The notes under the pieces are model-generated. The model was not told where the DNA came from, did no database searches, and was given only the letters and a program-made list of their open reading frames with translations. The translations under genes were made by a program, and so were the position numbers. From Microvirga calopogonii (GTDB lineage: Bacteria; Pseudomonadota; Alphaproteobacteria; Rhizobiales; Beijerinckiaceae), in contig NZ_QDGA01000023.1 of the NCBI RefSeq assembly GCF_003347665.1, positions 17,276-81,275 of the forward strand: DNA of 64,000 nucleotides, written 5' to 3'. Within the stretch, counting starts at the first letter, position 1. Every line of letters begins with the position of its first letter. This document shows positions 28,524 to 38,282 of the stretch, in pieces.

Positions 28524-29549
28524 ATGCTCGATCGCACTCCAACCTTTCTACTCAACACCGATGAATCCGCAACCACCTCGCAGCCGATCTCCGTTCCTCC
28601 CGAGGACGATATTCTGCTCGATTCCTACTCGCAGGCCGTGACGAGGGTGGTGGACCGGATTGGTCCCGCGGTGGTGCGGGTCGAACCACAAATCTCTGGC
28701 CGTACGGCCGGGATGGGTTCCGGTGTCCTCATTTCGCCCGACGGGCTCCTTCTCACCAACAGCCATGTCGTGCAGGGAGCCAAAGAGGCGAAGCTCACGG
28801 GCTCTGATGGGCGCACCATCGAGGCACGGGTCATCGGGGACGATCCGGACACGGATCTCGCCTTGTTGCGCGCCAGCGGCGACAGACTTCCCTTCGCTAC
28901 CCTGGGCGATTCCAAACGGCTGAAGCGTGGTCAGATCGCAATCGCCATCGGCAATCCCCTGGGGTTCGAATCGACCGTCACGGCGGGCGTGGTTTCGGCC
29001 CTCGGACGGAGCCTGCGGGCGAAATCGGGACGGCTCATCGACGACGTGATCCAGACGGATGCAGCCCTGAACCCGGGCAATTCCGGCGGTCCGCTCGTGG
29101 CGACCTCCGGCGAGGTGATCGGCATCAACACTGCCGTCATCATGGGAGCGCAGGGCATCTGCTTTGCCGTCGCAAGCAACACGGCGAATTTCGTCGTTTC
29201 GGAGCTGATCCGCCACGGTCGCGTCCGCCGCGCCTCGATCGGCATTGCCGGACAGACGGTGCCCCTGCCGCGGCGCATCAGCTATGCGGCCGGATTGGCC
29301 GGGACCCACGGCGTGGTCATCGCCGCCGTGGAGCCGGACAGCCCCGCCGACCAGGCCAAACTGGAACAGGGTGATGTCATCCTCTCGCTCGACGGAGAGC
29401 CGGTCGGTGGTGTCGACGATCTCGTACGCCTGCTGAACGGCGAACGGATCGGACGCTTCGTCGAACTCGTTCTGCTCAAGAAGGGCGAAATGCGCACCGT
29501 GACGATCACCCCGGTGGAGCGCAGGATGAAGACGGCCCGCTCCGAGTGA
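28524..29549 (+). CDS. HtrA/DegP-like serine protease without visible signal peptide
   Basis: A protein of about 341 residues with a trypsin-like domain and one PDZ domain. The triad is intact: LTNSHVV (His), DTDLALLR (Asp) and NPGNSGGPLV (Ser). The PDZ domain carries SPADQAKLEQGDVILSLDGE. The N terminus (MLDRTPTFLLNTDESATT) is neither hydrophobic nor a signal peptide, so unlike DegP it may work in the cytoplasm, where it could partner the degenerate HtrA upstream. I chose ATG 28524 with GGAGGG upstream. Confidence 0.88.
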   Translation: MLDRTPTFLLNTDESATTSQPISVPPEDDILLDSYSQAVTRVVDRIGPAVVRVEPQISGRTAGMGSGVLISPDGLLLTNSHVVQGAKEAKLTGSDGRTIEARVIGDDPDTDLALLRASGDRLPFATLGDSKRLKRGQIAIAIGNPLGFESTVTAGVVSALGRSLRAKSGRLIDDVIQTDAALNPGNSGGPLVATSGEVIGINTAVIMGAQGICFAVASNTANFVVSELIRHGRVRRASIGIAGQTVPLPRRISYAAGLAGTHGVVIAAVEPDSPADQAKLEQGDVILSLDGEPVGGVDDLVRLLNGERIGRFVELVLLKKGEMRTVTITPVERRMKTARSE

Positions 29550-29565
29550 GCGGCGACAGGAATTT

Positions 29566-29600
29566 TGAGCGGATCTCCGGGTCTGTTCCGGGTCCGCTCA
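29566..29600. terminator. Hairpin between convergent HtrA and cyclase genes
   Basis: TGAGCGGATC pairs with GGGTCCGCTCA (8 bp plus) across a short loop. It lies between the two stop codons and overlaps that of the cyclase. It is a likely shared terminator without a long T run. Confidence 0.55.
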
Positions 29601-30833
29601 AGTCTGACTTTCGTCCAGCCATGCAGGATCGAGCGTGAACAGCTCCTGCGGCCGGGCGATGCCCCGAAGGGCATACCGGCCGACCGACACCAGACATTCC
29701 CGGTCCTCCTCCGCCGCTGCCGAGAAGAAGGCGGACGACACCAGAACATCCCTCTCGACGGAGCGGCACAGTGCGCCGATTCGACTCACCTCGTTCACGG
29801 CAGGTCCGACCACCGTGAAATCGAGCCGATCCTGGCTGCCGATATTCCCGTAGAACACCTCGCCGATGTGCAGGCCGAGATAGGCCGAGGTAACCGGCAG
29901 GTTGCACGACAGGCGCTCTTCGTTCAGCGCCCGTATCCGTGACTGCATCAAACGCTCCGCCTTGAGAGCGCACCGGCAGGCCTGGCTTGGATCCTCCTCC
30001 TTGAAGATCGCGAGCGCCCCATCGCCGATCAGCTTCAGGACATCGCCGCCCGCCTCGTAGATGGATGAGATGATCGCTTCCGAATAATCGTTGAGGAAGG
30101 GTATGATCTGCTCGGGATCGGCCGTCTCCGTAATGTGGGTGAAGCTGTGCAGGTCGCTGAACCACAGGACGGACTGGATCCGGTCCGTGACGCCACGGGC
30201 GATCCGGCCGCTCAGGACGAGCCGCCCGGCATCGCGGCCGAGATAGGTCTCGACAAGGGTTTTCGCGATGCGCGCCAGCGAGGCGCATTTCACGGCCAGC
30301 ATCAAGGGCGATGCCAGCTCACGCAACAGCGTGATCTCTTCGTCTCCGAAGCCGGAAGGCACATCCGTCGTCCACGAAGAAAAAAAGGAATCCATCTCGC
30401 CGATGGCCCCTTCGGCTTCGAAGCGATGGATCAGGACCAGATAATCCGTCTGCCCCTCGGCGCGGAGATCCGTGAGAACCGAGAAGTCCTCGATGTGACC
30501 TGGACCGAGCCGCCGACGCAGGAAATCCTCACCGCTTGCCCAGAGATGATAAAAGGTGCTGCGGCGCCAGTTTTCCGCCGCCTGCCCTTCCACGTTGGTA
30601 CGGCCATATTCGATGATCGAATTGAGACCGTCCTGATCGTCACGATGCCATCGGAAAACCCGACCTTCGTGGATCGGGTGCAGCGTATCGATGATGATGT
30701 TCACCCGGCAGACAGGCAGTCCTTCCTGAGCAAGGCGGGTGCAGAAGCCGCGCAGGAGCTCCAGCTCGGACATGCCGGCCAAGCCGGCCTCGGTGACCCA
30801 TTTCGCGATGTGTGCTGCCTGGGCTGTGTCCAT
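29598..30833 (-). CDS. Class III adenylate/guanylate cyclase
   Basis: A 411-residue protein that likely makes cyclic AMP (or GMP) from the nucleoside triphosphate. The N-terminal 200 residues carry no recognised domain and may be a sensor (GAF-like). The catalytic domain starts near residue 215: metal-binding Asp in WFSDLHSFTHI and in LKLIGDGALAIF, and the transition-state Asn and Arg in GPAVNEVSRIG. No membrane segment is seen. It is encoded next to, but not coupled with, the RND pump genes. Confidence 0.88.
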   Translation of the reverse strand: MDTAQAAHIAKWVTEAGLAGMSELELLRGFCTRLAQEGLPVCRVNIIIDTLHPIHEGRVFRWHRDDQDGLNSIIEYGRTNVEGQAAENWRRSTFYHLWASGEDFLRRRLGPGHIEDFSVLTDLRAEGQTDYLVLIHRFEAEGAIGEMDSFFSSWTTDVPSGFGDEEITLLRELASPLMLAVKCASLARIAKTLVETYLGRDAGRLVLSGRIARGVTDRIQSVLWFSDLHSFTHITETADPEQIIPFLNDYSEAIISSIYEAGGDVLKLIGDGALAIFKEEDPSQACRCALKAERLMQSRIRALNEERLSCNLPVTSAYLGLHIGEVFYGNIGSQDRLDFTVVGPAVNEVSRIGALCRSVERDVLVSSAFFSAAAEEDRECLVSVGRYALRGIARPQELFTLDPAWLDESQT

Positions 30834-30933
30834 AGAAATCTCTTCACGATATCAATGCGTCCGACCTTTCATGCCAGCATATGGGGCGCCGGGTAAAGTC
30901 GAACAGCGATCACGCGGGCCGCACGGCCCTCGC

Positions 30934-33900
30934 CTACTCGGCCGGGGACGCTCGAGTTTCCATGGAGCCGGCCCGCTTCGGGCTGGCGCGCTTGAAGAGG
31001 CGCAGCACGACGAGCCGGACCGCCACGTAGAAGACCGGCGTGAGGAAGAGGCCGAAGACCGTCACGCCGAGCATTCCCGAGAACACGGCCGTACCGAGGG
31101 ATCGGCGCATCTCGGCTCCGGGTCCGGTCGCGATTGCGAGCGGGAGCACGCCGAGGATGAAGGCGAAAGCCGTCATCAGGATGGGCCGCAGGCGCAGCCG
31201 GCACGCCTCGACGACGGCTTCCACCGGCGTTTTGCCGTCGAACTCCGCCTGCCTTGCAAACTCGACGATGAGGATCGCATTCTTCGCCGCCAAGCCGACG
31301 AGGACCACGAGGCCGATCTGTGTCAGGATGTTGTTGTCCAGGCCTCTGATCATGACGCCGATCAGCGCCGAGAGAACGCTCATCGGCACGATCAGGATGA
31401 TGGCGATGGGAAGCGACCAGCTTTCGTACTGGGCCGCAAGCACGAGGAACACGAAGAGCACGGACAGGGCGAAGATGAACACGGCCGTGTTTCCGGTCTG
31501 TCGCTCCTGAAACGCCAGCTCCGTCCATTCGAAGCCCATTCCAGGGGAAAGGTTCTGCCGGACCAGCGCCTCCATGGCATCGAGCGCAGTGCCGGAGGAC
31601 ACGCCGGGCCCAGCATTCCCCTGCAGAGCCACCGAGGTGAACATGTTGTAGCGCTGAATCAGGTCGGCTCCCGAAATCTCCCGCATCTCCACGAGGGTGC
31701 CCAGGGGCACGAGAGCGCCCGTTGATGACCGGACCCGAAGCCGGTTGATATCCTCCTGGTCGATCCTGAAGCGCTGATCGGCCTGCGCGCGAACCTGGTA
31801 GACGCGGCCGAACGCGTTGAAGTCGTTCACATACGCCGTGCCGAGATTGATGCGGAGCGTCTCGAAGATGTTCGGGATCGGCACGTTCAGGATGCTCGCC
31901 TTCTGACGGTCGATTTCCAGATAGACCTGTGGCGAATTCGCCGAGAAGGTGGTGAAGACGCCAGCGAGGTTCGGGTTCTGCCGCGCCTGTCCCATCAGCT
32001 GGTAGGCGACCGCCAATATACCGCGCACATCGTCGCCGGTCCGGTTCTGGATCTGAATCTTGAAACCGCCCGAGTTTCCGAGTCCGCGGACGGGCGGCGG
32101 CGGGATGGCGATGATGAATGCCTCCTCGATCTGCTGCATGCGGGCGAAGAGATCGCCGATGATCTTGGCCCCGGAATCACCCGCCTTGATCCGTTCGTCG
32201 AACGGCTCGAAGCCGGCAAAGATCGCCGCAGCATTGGTCGCATTGGTGAAGGTGGCTCCCGAAAAGCCCGCGAAGGCCACCGCGTTCTTAACGCCGGGCG
32301 TCTCCTGGATGATCTTGGATGCCCGCTGCACCACCGCATCCGTGCGCGCCAGGGAAGAGCCGTCCGGCAACTGGATCACGACGATGGCGTAGCCTTGGTC
32401 GAGGGTCGGGATGAAGCCGCGCGGGACATGGTTGGCGATCCAAACGGTGCCGGCCAGAAGGCCGACATAGACCGGCAGCACGATGAGCTTGTGCCGCGCC
32501 AGCGTCCCAACCGCTCTGGCATATCCGTTGGACGTGACATCAAAGCCACGGTTGAAGCCATTGGCCAATGTACGCCCGACCCGGGCAACCGGGTTCCTGG
32601 AATGCCCATGACTGTGCGGCTTCAATAGGAAAGCTGCCAGGGCCGGAGAAAGCGTCAGTGAGTTGAACGCCGATATGACAGTAGACACGGCGATCGTCAG
32701 GGCGAATTGTCGGTAGAACTGACCGGAGATGCCAGGAATGAAGGCGGTGGGCACGAACACCGCGACGAGAACCAGCGCGATGGCCACGACCGCGGTTCCG
32801 ACCTCGTCCATGGTCGTATGGGCGGCGTCTCGCGGCGTCATGCCGAGAGCGATGTTGCGTTCCACGTTCTCCACCACGACGATGGCATCATCGACCACGA
32901 TGCCGATCGCCAGCACCATGCCGAACAGGGTCAGCGTATTGATCGAGAAGCCGAGAGCCGCCATGAAAGCGAAAGTGCCGATCAGGGAGACCGGGATCGC
33001 CACGATGGGGATGATCGCCGTCCGCCAGCTCTGCAGGAAAATGAAGACCACGATCACGACGAGCGCCGTGGCCTCGAACAACGTCTTGTAGACCTCGTTC
33101 ACGCTCTCGGAGATGAACTCCGTGGGATTGTAGACGATCTGGTACGCGATGCCCGGCGGGAAGTTGCCTTTGAGCTCCTCCATGGTCCGCGTGATCTGCT
33201 CGGATGCTGCGAGCGCATTGGTCCCTGGCCGCTGGAAGATGGCCAGAGCGACCGCGGGCTTGCCGTTCAGATAGGAATTGGTGACGTAATCCTGGGCACC
33301 GAGTTCGATGCGTGCGACGTCCTGCAGCCGAACGAGGCGTCCCTGCGGTGTCGCCTGGACGATGATCTGGCGGAACTGGCGTGGATCCTCGAACCGCCCC
33401 TGCGTCGTCACCGTCAGCTGGAACGCCGCATCCGTCGGCGTCGGCTCCTGGCCCAAGGCGCCGCCGGAGACCTGGACGTTCTGCTCCTGGATCGCCCTCA
33501 CCACCTCGCTCGACGTCATCCCGTACGAGGCAAGCTTCTCGGGATCCAGCCAGACGCGAAGGGAATATTGCCGCTCGCCGAAGATGATGAGGTCGCCCAC
33601 CCCGTCGAGACGGAGCAGGATGTCGCGCACATAGTTGCGGGCATAGTTCGAGACATAGAGCTGGTCGTAGGATCCGTCCGGCGAGAGCATATGGACGACC
33701 ATCATCAGGTCGGGCGAACTCTTGAGCGTCGTCACGCCGAGACGGCGCACCTCCTCGGGCAAGCGCGGCGTCGCGATCGCCACCCGGTTCTGGACGAGCA
33801 CCTGGGCCTTGTCGAGATCGGTGCCGAGCTTGAACGTGATCGTCAGCGCCATGGCGCCGTCGCCGGTGGAATAAGAGGACATATAGAGCATGTCCTCGAC

Positions 33901-34119
33901 GCCGTTGACCTGCTGCTCCAGCGGCGTGGCGACCGTGGCCGCAACCGTCTGCGCATCTGCTCCCGGGTAATTCGCTCTGACCACCACGGTGGGCGGCGCG
34001 ATATCCGGGTATTGCGCGACCGGCAGGGTCGAGTAAGCGATTCCCCCGATGATCAGGAAAAGCGCCGACAGGACCGTCGCGAAGATGGGACGGTCGACGA
34101 AGAAATGGGCGAAGCGCAT
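30934..34119 (-). CDS. RND multidrug efflux transporter, inner-membrane pump (AcrB/MexB type)
   Basis: A 1061-residue resistance-nodulation-division pump, full length for the family. It has the N-terminal FFVDRPIFATVLSALF helix, the proton-relay pair in VLAIGIVVDDAIVVVENVERN, the conserved lysine in VGLAAKNAILIVEFARQ, and two large periplasmic loops. It exports hydrophobic drugs, detergents or lipids from the periplasm with proton import. It follows the adaptor gene by 23 bases. There is no outer-membrane TolC-like gene and no TetR regulator beside it. Confidence 0.93.
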   Translation of the reverse strand: MRFAHFFVDRPIFATVLSALFLIIGGIAYSTLPVAQYPDIAPPTVVVRANYPGADAQTVAATVATPLEQQVNGVEDMLYMSSYSTGDGAMALTITFKLGTDLDKAQVLVQNRVAIATPRLPEEVRRLGVTTLKSSPDLMMVVHMLSPDGSYDQLYVSNYARNYVRDILLRLDGVGDLIIFGERQYSLRVWLDPEKLASYGMTSSEVVRAIQEQNVQVSGGALGQEPTPTDAAFQLTVTTQGRFEDPRQFRQIIVQATPQGRLVRLQDVARIELGAQDYVTNSYLNGKPAVALAIFQRPGTNALAASEQITRTMEELKGNFPPGIAYQIVYNPTEFISESVNEVYKTLFEATALVVIVVFIFLQSWRTAIIPIVAIPVSLIGTFAFMAALGFSINTLTLFGMVLAIGIVVDDAIVVVENVERNIALGMTPRDAAHTTMDEVGTAVVAIALVLVAVFVPTAFIPGISGQFYRQFALTIAVSTVISAFNSLTLSPALAAFLLKPHSHGHSRNPVARVGRTLANGFNRGFDVTSNGYARAVGTLARHKLIVLPVYVGLLAGTVWIANHVPRGFIPTLDQGYAIVVIQLPDGSSLARTDAVVQRASKIIQETPGVKNAVAFAGFSGATFTNATNAAAIFAGFEPFDERIKAGDSGAKIIGDLFARMQQIEEAFIIAIPPPPVRGLGNSGGFKIQIQNRTGDDVRGILAVAYQLMGQARQNPNLAGVFTTFSANSPQVYLEIDRQKASILNVPIPNIFETLRINLGTAYVNDFNAFGRVYQVRAQADQRFRIDQEDINRLRVRSSTGALVPLGTLVEMREISGADLIQRYNMFTSVALQGNAGPGVSSGTALDAMEALVRQNLSPGMGFEWTELAFQERQTGNTAVFIFALSVLFVFLVLAAQYESWSLPIAIILIVPMSVLSALIGVMIRGLDNNILTQIGLVVLVGLAAKNAILIVEFARQAEFDGKTPVEAVVEACRLRLRPILMTAFAFILGVLPLAIATGPGAEMRRSLGTAVFSGMLGVTVFGLFLTPVFYVAVRLVVLRLFKRASPKRAGSMETRASPAE

Positions 34120-34142
34120 GCAATCGCACTCCTGGCGTGGGA

Positions 34143-35291
34143 TCAGCTGCCGTTTCGTTCCCGCACCGGGGGGAGCGTTATCATCTGGGGCGTAATCGGC
34201 GCCCCGGGCCTGACGCGAACGAGGCCGTTGACGACCACTGTCTCGTTTCCGGTCAAACCGTCACGAATCACCCTGTAGCCGTCGATCCGCGGGCCGATGC
34301 GAACGGGCTTGAGATTCACGGTGTTATTCTCGCCGACCACATAGACCACCCGCCTGTCCTGGTCGCTTCCGATCGCTTCGTCAGGCACGAGGATACCCTT
34401 GTAAGGATCGGAGGCGCCGACAGTCACACGGCCGAACAGACCGGGTGTCAGGAAGCGATCCTTGTTCTCGAACACGGCACGCACGCGGATCGTGCCGCTT
34501 GCCGAATCCAGCCGGTTGTCGACGAAATCGAGATGTCCCTTGCGCGGCTCCAGGCGCTCATCCGTCAACCTGAGAACGACCTCATTGGTCTCTCCGTTGG
34601 CCGAGGTATTGGTACCTCCACGGGACTGCCTGGAGAAAGCCAGGAACGAGCGCTCATCGACATCGAAATAGAACTGGATCGGATCGAGCGAGAGGACGTT
34701 CGTCAGGATCGTCTCATTGGCGTTGACCAGATTGCCCTCCGAGACGAGCTTGCGCGAAATGCGCCCCGATAATGGAGATTTGATCTCCGTGAATTCGACA
34801 TCGAGCTGGGCCTGCCGGAGAGCCGCCTGGGCACGATCCAATTCGGCCTTGGCCGTCAGGAACGATTGCCGGCGCTGATCGTAGAGTTGATCGGTGATGT
34901 TCCCGCTCCGACGCAACTGCTCGGCGCGATCGAGATCGCTTTGCGCGAATTCCAAACGGACCTGCGAGGATGTGACGGCCGATTGCGCCTGCTCAAGCGA
35001 ATTGCGGTAGGGCCGCGGATCGATGGTGAAAAGAAGGTCTCCCGCCTTGACGAAAGTGCCGTCCTGAAAATGAACCTTGTCGAGATACCCGGATACCCGC
35101 GCCCGGATATCCACCTGATCGATGGCCTCGAACCGTCCGATGAAATCGTCCTGCTCGACGATGTCCTTCATGATGGGTTTTGCCACAGTCACTGGTGGAG
35201 GCGGCGCGGGGCTGCCCTGCGCCAATACGGGATTCGTCGCAAACCAAGAGAACAGAACGCTGGAAACAAGCACGGACCGAGGAAAGCGCAT
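34143..35291 (-). CDS. RND efflux periplasmic adaptor subunit (AcrA/MexA type)
   Basis: A 382-residue membrane-fusion protein. It begins with a signal peptide (residues of about 1-25, ending FATNPVLAQG), then the lipoyl halves (IGRFEAIDQVDIRARVSGYL and ITDQLY hairpin region), the beta-barrel and the membrane-proximal domain. It links the AcrB-like pump to an outer-membrane channel. I chose ATG 35291, with AGGAGG 6 bases upstream; the ATG at 35312 lacks a ribosome site. The gene after it is the pump. Confidence 0.92.
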   Translation of the reverse strand: MRFPRSVLVSSVLFSWFATNPVLAQGSPAPPPPVTVAKPIMKDIVEQDDFIGRFEAIDQVDIRARVSGYLDKVHFQDGTFVKAGDLLFTIDPRPYRNSLEQAQSAVTSSQVRLEFAQSDLDRAEQLRRSGNITDQLYDQRRQSFLTAKAELDRAQAALRQAQLDVEFTEIKSPLSGRISRKLVSEGNLVNANETILTNVLSLDPIQFYFDVDERSFLAFSRQSRGGTNTSANGETNEVVLRLTDERLEPRKGHLDFVDNRLDSASGTIRVRAVFENKDRFLTPGLFGRVTVGASDPYKGILVPDEAIGSDQDRRVVYVVGENNTVNLKPVRIGPRIDGYRVIRDGLTGNETVVVNGLVRVRPGAPITPQMITLPPVRERNGS

Positions 35292-35512
35292 GCGTAACCT
35301 CCTGATCGACATGACGGACGCAGCACTGCGCCTCCAAATTCTAGATTATGGCCCTCTGCGCGGAGGCACGCAAAAGTGCTTTTGTTCTTATTGCAGGGCA
35401 ATATTACGCATTGTTGAAACCCTGACAAGGTACGCAACATTAATACACTTTGACCGGGATCGCTCGCCGCAAATTGCAATAGGAAACGGTCTTGAGCTTG
35501 GGAGCGAGTTTC

Positions 35513-36577
35513 TCAGGTATAGGCATTGCGGAGATCAAGGGTGCTTTGCTGTCCAATATACCGGTAGTTTTTCGCAAGCCATGCGCGAGCCGCCTTCCTG
35601 CCGAGATCTTTCAGCTCCTTGAAGAAGCTCCATTGAGCGCTAAGGCGCGACGCCGCTGTGAACTCATCGAGTTTATCACCGCCATGGATTCGATGCATGA
35701 GGACCCGCTTGTAGTCCGCGGTCGAGAGCTTTCCCTCGTCGATCAGCCGCGTCACGAATGCGACCGCTCTGAACTGCTCAAGCAGATTGGCATTGAATGT
35801 GATCTCCGTCAGCCTGTTCTGGATCTCCTGCACGCTCCGAGGTGTCGAGCGGCGCTCGATCGGATTGATCTGCACCAGCAGGATATCGTCCGATTCGGTT
35901 TCGTAGAAGAGCGGAAAGAGCGCCGGATTGCCTGTGTAACCACCATCCCAATAGGGCTCGCCTTCGATCTCGACGGCCTTGAAGAGCATGGGCAGGCATG
36001 CAGAGGCCAGAACGTGATCCACGGTCAGCTCGGGGCCCTTGAAGACCCTGATCTTCCCGGACCAGACGTTGGTCGCCGCAATGAACAGTTTCGCATCTCG
36101 ACACGCCCTCACCCGCTCGAAATTGATCAGGCTGTTGAGAGCGTCGCGTAGAGGGTTGATGTCGAGCGGATTGAGATCATACGGACTTGCGACCCGGGAC
36201 CAAGCATCGAACCAGAGATTCGAAGATCCGTTCATGCTCCAATAGCTCAAGAGACGGTCGAAGAGCGATCGCTGAATCGGCGAGAGCACGCCGTCGAGGC
36301 TCACACGTTTCCAGAACTTTCGCAGCTGCTCGCGCGCTCCGTCACGGCCTCCCTCGAGCCATCCTTCGAAGACAACGACCGCGTTCATCGATCCAGCGCT
36401 CGCGCCGGTGATCGCCTCAATCGTCAGCCTCCCGTCCTCAAGAAGATAATCGAGCACACCCCAGGTGAAGGCGCCATGCGCGCCACCACCCTGCAACGCC
36501 AGGGATACGGTCTTCTCGGCATTGGGACACACCAGGCCCCGTACAGGGCTTCTGCGTTTCTCGGCTCGACCCGTCAT
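35513..36577 (-). CDS. Patatin-like phospholipase
   Basis: A 354-residue lipid acyl hydrolase of the patatin family. Motifs are the oxyanion hole ALQGGGAHGAF near residue 30, the nucleophile in ITGASAGSMNA near residue 60, and the catalytic aspartate in YWDGGYTGNP near residue 215. The Ser-Asp dyad cleaves phospholipids or other acyl esters. I see no signal peptide. The start ATG 36577 has TTGGAG upstream, which is itself the TTG of a slightly longer frame. It lies upstream of the RND genes on the same strand, with a 220-base gap. Confidence 0.9.
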   Translation of the reverse strand: MTGRAEKRRSPVRGLVCPNAEKTVSLALQGGGAHGAFTWGVLDYLLEDGRLTIEAITGASAGSMNAVVVFEGWLEGGRDGAREQLRKFWKRVSLDGVLSPIQRSLFDRLLSYWSMNGSSNLWFDAWSRVASPYDLNPLDINPLRDALNSLINFERVRACRDAKLFIAATNVWSGKIRVFKGPELTVDHVLASACLPMLFKAVEIEGEPYWDGGYTGNPALFPLFYETESDDILLVQINPIERRSTPRSVQEIQNRLTEITFNANLLEQFRAVAFVTRLIDEGKLSTADYKRVLMHRIHGGDKLDEFTAASRLSAQWSFFKELKDLGRKAARAWLAKNYRYIGQQSTLDLRNAYT

Positions 36578-36869
36578 TGCGATCTCCAAGTCTCGGTCGA
36601 CAGATTACCACCAGGACGGCGCCCAAGCGCAAGTCGGAGCCTCACCCATTGCCCGGGACAAGCGATCGACCACGTCAAAGGAACATGGGCCCCGGCCAAG
36701 CTTGGCTTCCGTGGACCGATGAGACACACTAGAGCCTCGGACCTGCAAGTGGGTTCATTTTCCGCCGGCGCGACCCTTCGGTTCAGCACGGTGTCCAGGA
36801 CCCGCGGCGGTCGAGCGGAATGTATGGAAAAAGGCATAATCTCGGCCCTGATCATGCCGGAGCTCAAAC

Positions 36870-37754
36870 ATGATCGTGCGTCTGCCCAAGTCGGCTCAAT
36901 GGAGATTACTTCAACTGAAACTTATCATCCAGTCGGCTGCTGCCCGCACAGCCATGCGCTGGCGGATCCATCGATCACGTCGCCCCCACAACCTACCAGG
37001 GGAACTCGTCGTATCCCTGACCTCTTATGAGGCACGTTTCGAAACTCTCCCGCTGACCTTACGTGCGCTTCTCTGTCAGACCATCAAGCCGGATCGCATT
37101 GTTCTTTGGGTGTCTTACGAAGACGAAGCAAAGCTTCCAAAAGCCGTGACGAGGCTCAAGAGATATGGCCTGGATATTCGCGTAACGGATGACTTTCGAT
37201 CATTCAAGAAGATCATTCCGTCGCTGAAAGCGTTTCCGGAGGCATTCATCGTAACGGCTGATGACGACGTATACTATAAACAAAATTGGCTCGCAGATCT
37301 GGCATCTGCATCGGCGGGGCGAAGGAACCTCATCGTCTGCCACCAGGCAAGGAAGATAAACATAGATCCGTATGGTCACCTGCAACCATACGGAACATGG
37401 CCTTATATCACCGAGCCGGAAGAATCCTCTGCCGTTTTCCCTGTCGGGCGTGGCGGTATCCTCTATCCTCCGTCAGCTCTCGCACGCGAAGTCCTGAACC
37501 ATGATGCTTTCCTCGAACTTTGCCCGAAAGCCGACGACGTTTGGCTGTACTGGATGGGCCGCAACGCGGGAAGCGTCTATCGCAAGATCGGTCGCTCGGA
37601 AATTGCTTGGGATTGGCCAGGAACGCAAAAGGTCGCGCTTTTTCGTGAAAATCTCCAATCCAACTTGAACGATTCACAGATCGATGCCGTTGCCAAACGC
37701 TATGGATCTCCTGTTTTCCGTGGAATGCCGCGCCCCGAAGATCAAATGCGGTAA
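36870..37754 (+). CDS. Putative glycosyltransferase with DxD-type motif
   Basis: A 294-residue protein with a GT-A-like layout: ELVVSLTSYEARFETLPLTL near residue 46, then VTADDDVYYKQNWL near residue 130, where the DDD stretch could bind a nucleotide-sugar metal ion, and AVFPVGRGGILYPP near residue 190. Similar proteins are found in polysaccharide loci, often annotated as glycosyl transferase without a known donor. It opens the exopolysaccharide region. GGAG lies 9 bases before the ATG. Lower GC than the genes to the left can be seen by eye. Confidence 0.78.
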   Translation: MIVRLPKSAQWRLLQLKLIIQSAAARTAMRWRIHRSRRPHNLPGELVVSLTSYEARFETLPLTLRALLCQTIKPDRIVLWVSYEDEAKLPKAVTRLKRYGLDIRVTDDFRSFKKIIPSLKAFPEAFIVTADDDVYYKQNWLADLASASAGRRNLIVCHQARKINIDPYGHLQPYGTWPYITEPEESSAVFPVGRGGILYPPSALAREVLNHDAFLELCPKADDVWLYWMGRNAGSVYRKIGRSEIAWDWPGTQKVALFRENLQSNLNDSQIDAVAKRYGSPVFRGMPRPEDQMR

Positions 37755-38282
37755 CAGGCCGAGAAGCTCCGGCGTGCTTTGGACATTGCAATGGATAGCT
37801 GGCGCAATGGCACCTTCTTTCAACCGAGACCTGTTGTGATGCCGCCTGCTCCGAAGAACGAGATCGGATGCACTATTCTTCGGATGTCGGATCCTATCAC
37901 AAAGCGATTCACCGCAAGGGAATGGAGCATCGGAGCACCACGAAAGTGAATTCCTCTGTCGAACTTATGCCTTATCGCCAAGCTTCATTTTTCTATTGGA
38001 CATTTCGGCGGGACTGCGCTGAAGGAGGTTTGATTTATTTATTGACATTCCGACGGTTCAAACGAATATGTCTGCGGAACTTACGCTCCGCCGACGTACA
38101 CAGAGTACTGAGTTTCCTGAATGTACATGCGTGGAAGAGCTGAGCCTGCGGTCTGTTGAATATGGTCGCTCGCGTCTCCAATAAACTTATAAATTTCTGG
38201 TGGCTGATTTTAGTCTCATAGTGAGCAAGGTGAGCTGCTGCCTGGCCTGAGACAAGAGAATATTGTCAAGCGGAGAGGCTGC
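37755..38282. other. Intergenic region before the export gene
   Basis: About 530 relatively AT-rich bases. A small open frame at 37868-38143 has no recognisable content. ATAAACTTATAAATTT (38191 onward) looks like a near relative of the palindrome upstream of the Wzc/ExoP-like gene at 45578. A TTGACA lies at 38042. The region should hold the promoter for the export gene. Confidence 0.4.

Noticed and set aside
32707..34278. 523-residue open frame antisense to the RND pump
   Set aside because: The opposite strand encodes a full-length AcrB-like pump; the antisense translation is Asp/Arg/His-rich noise.
37868..38143. 91-residue open frame before the export gene
   Set aside because: No ribosome site, no recognised content, AT-rich promoter-like context.
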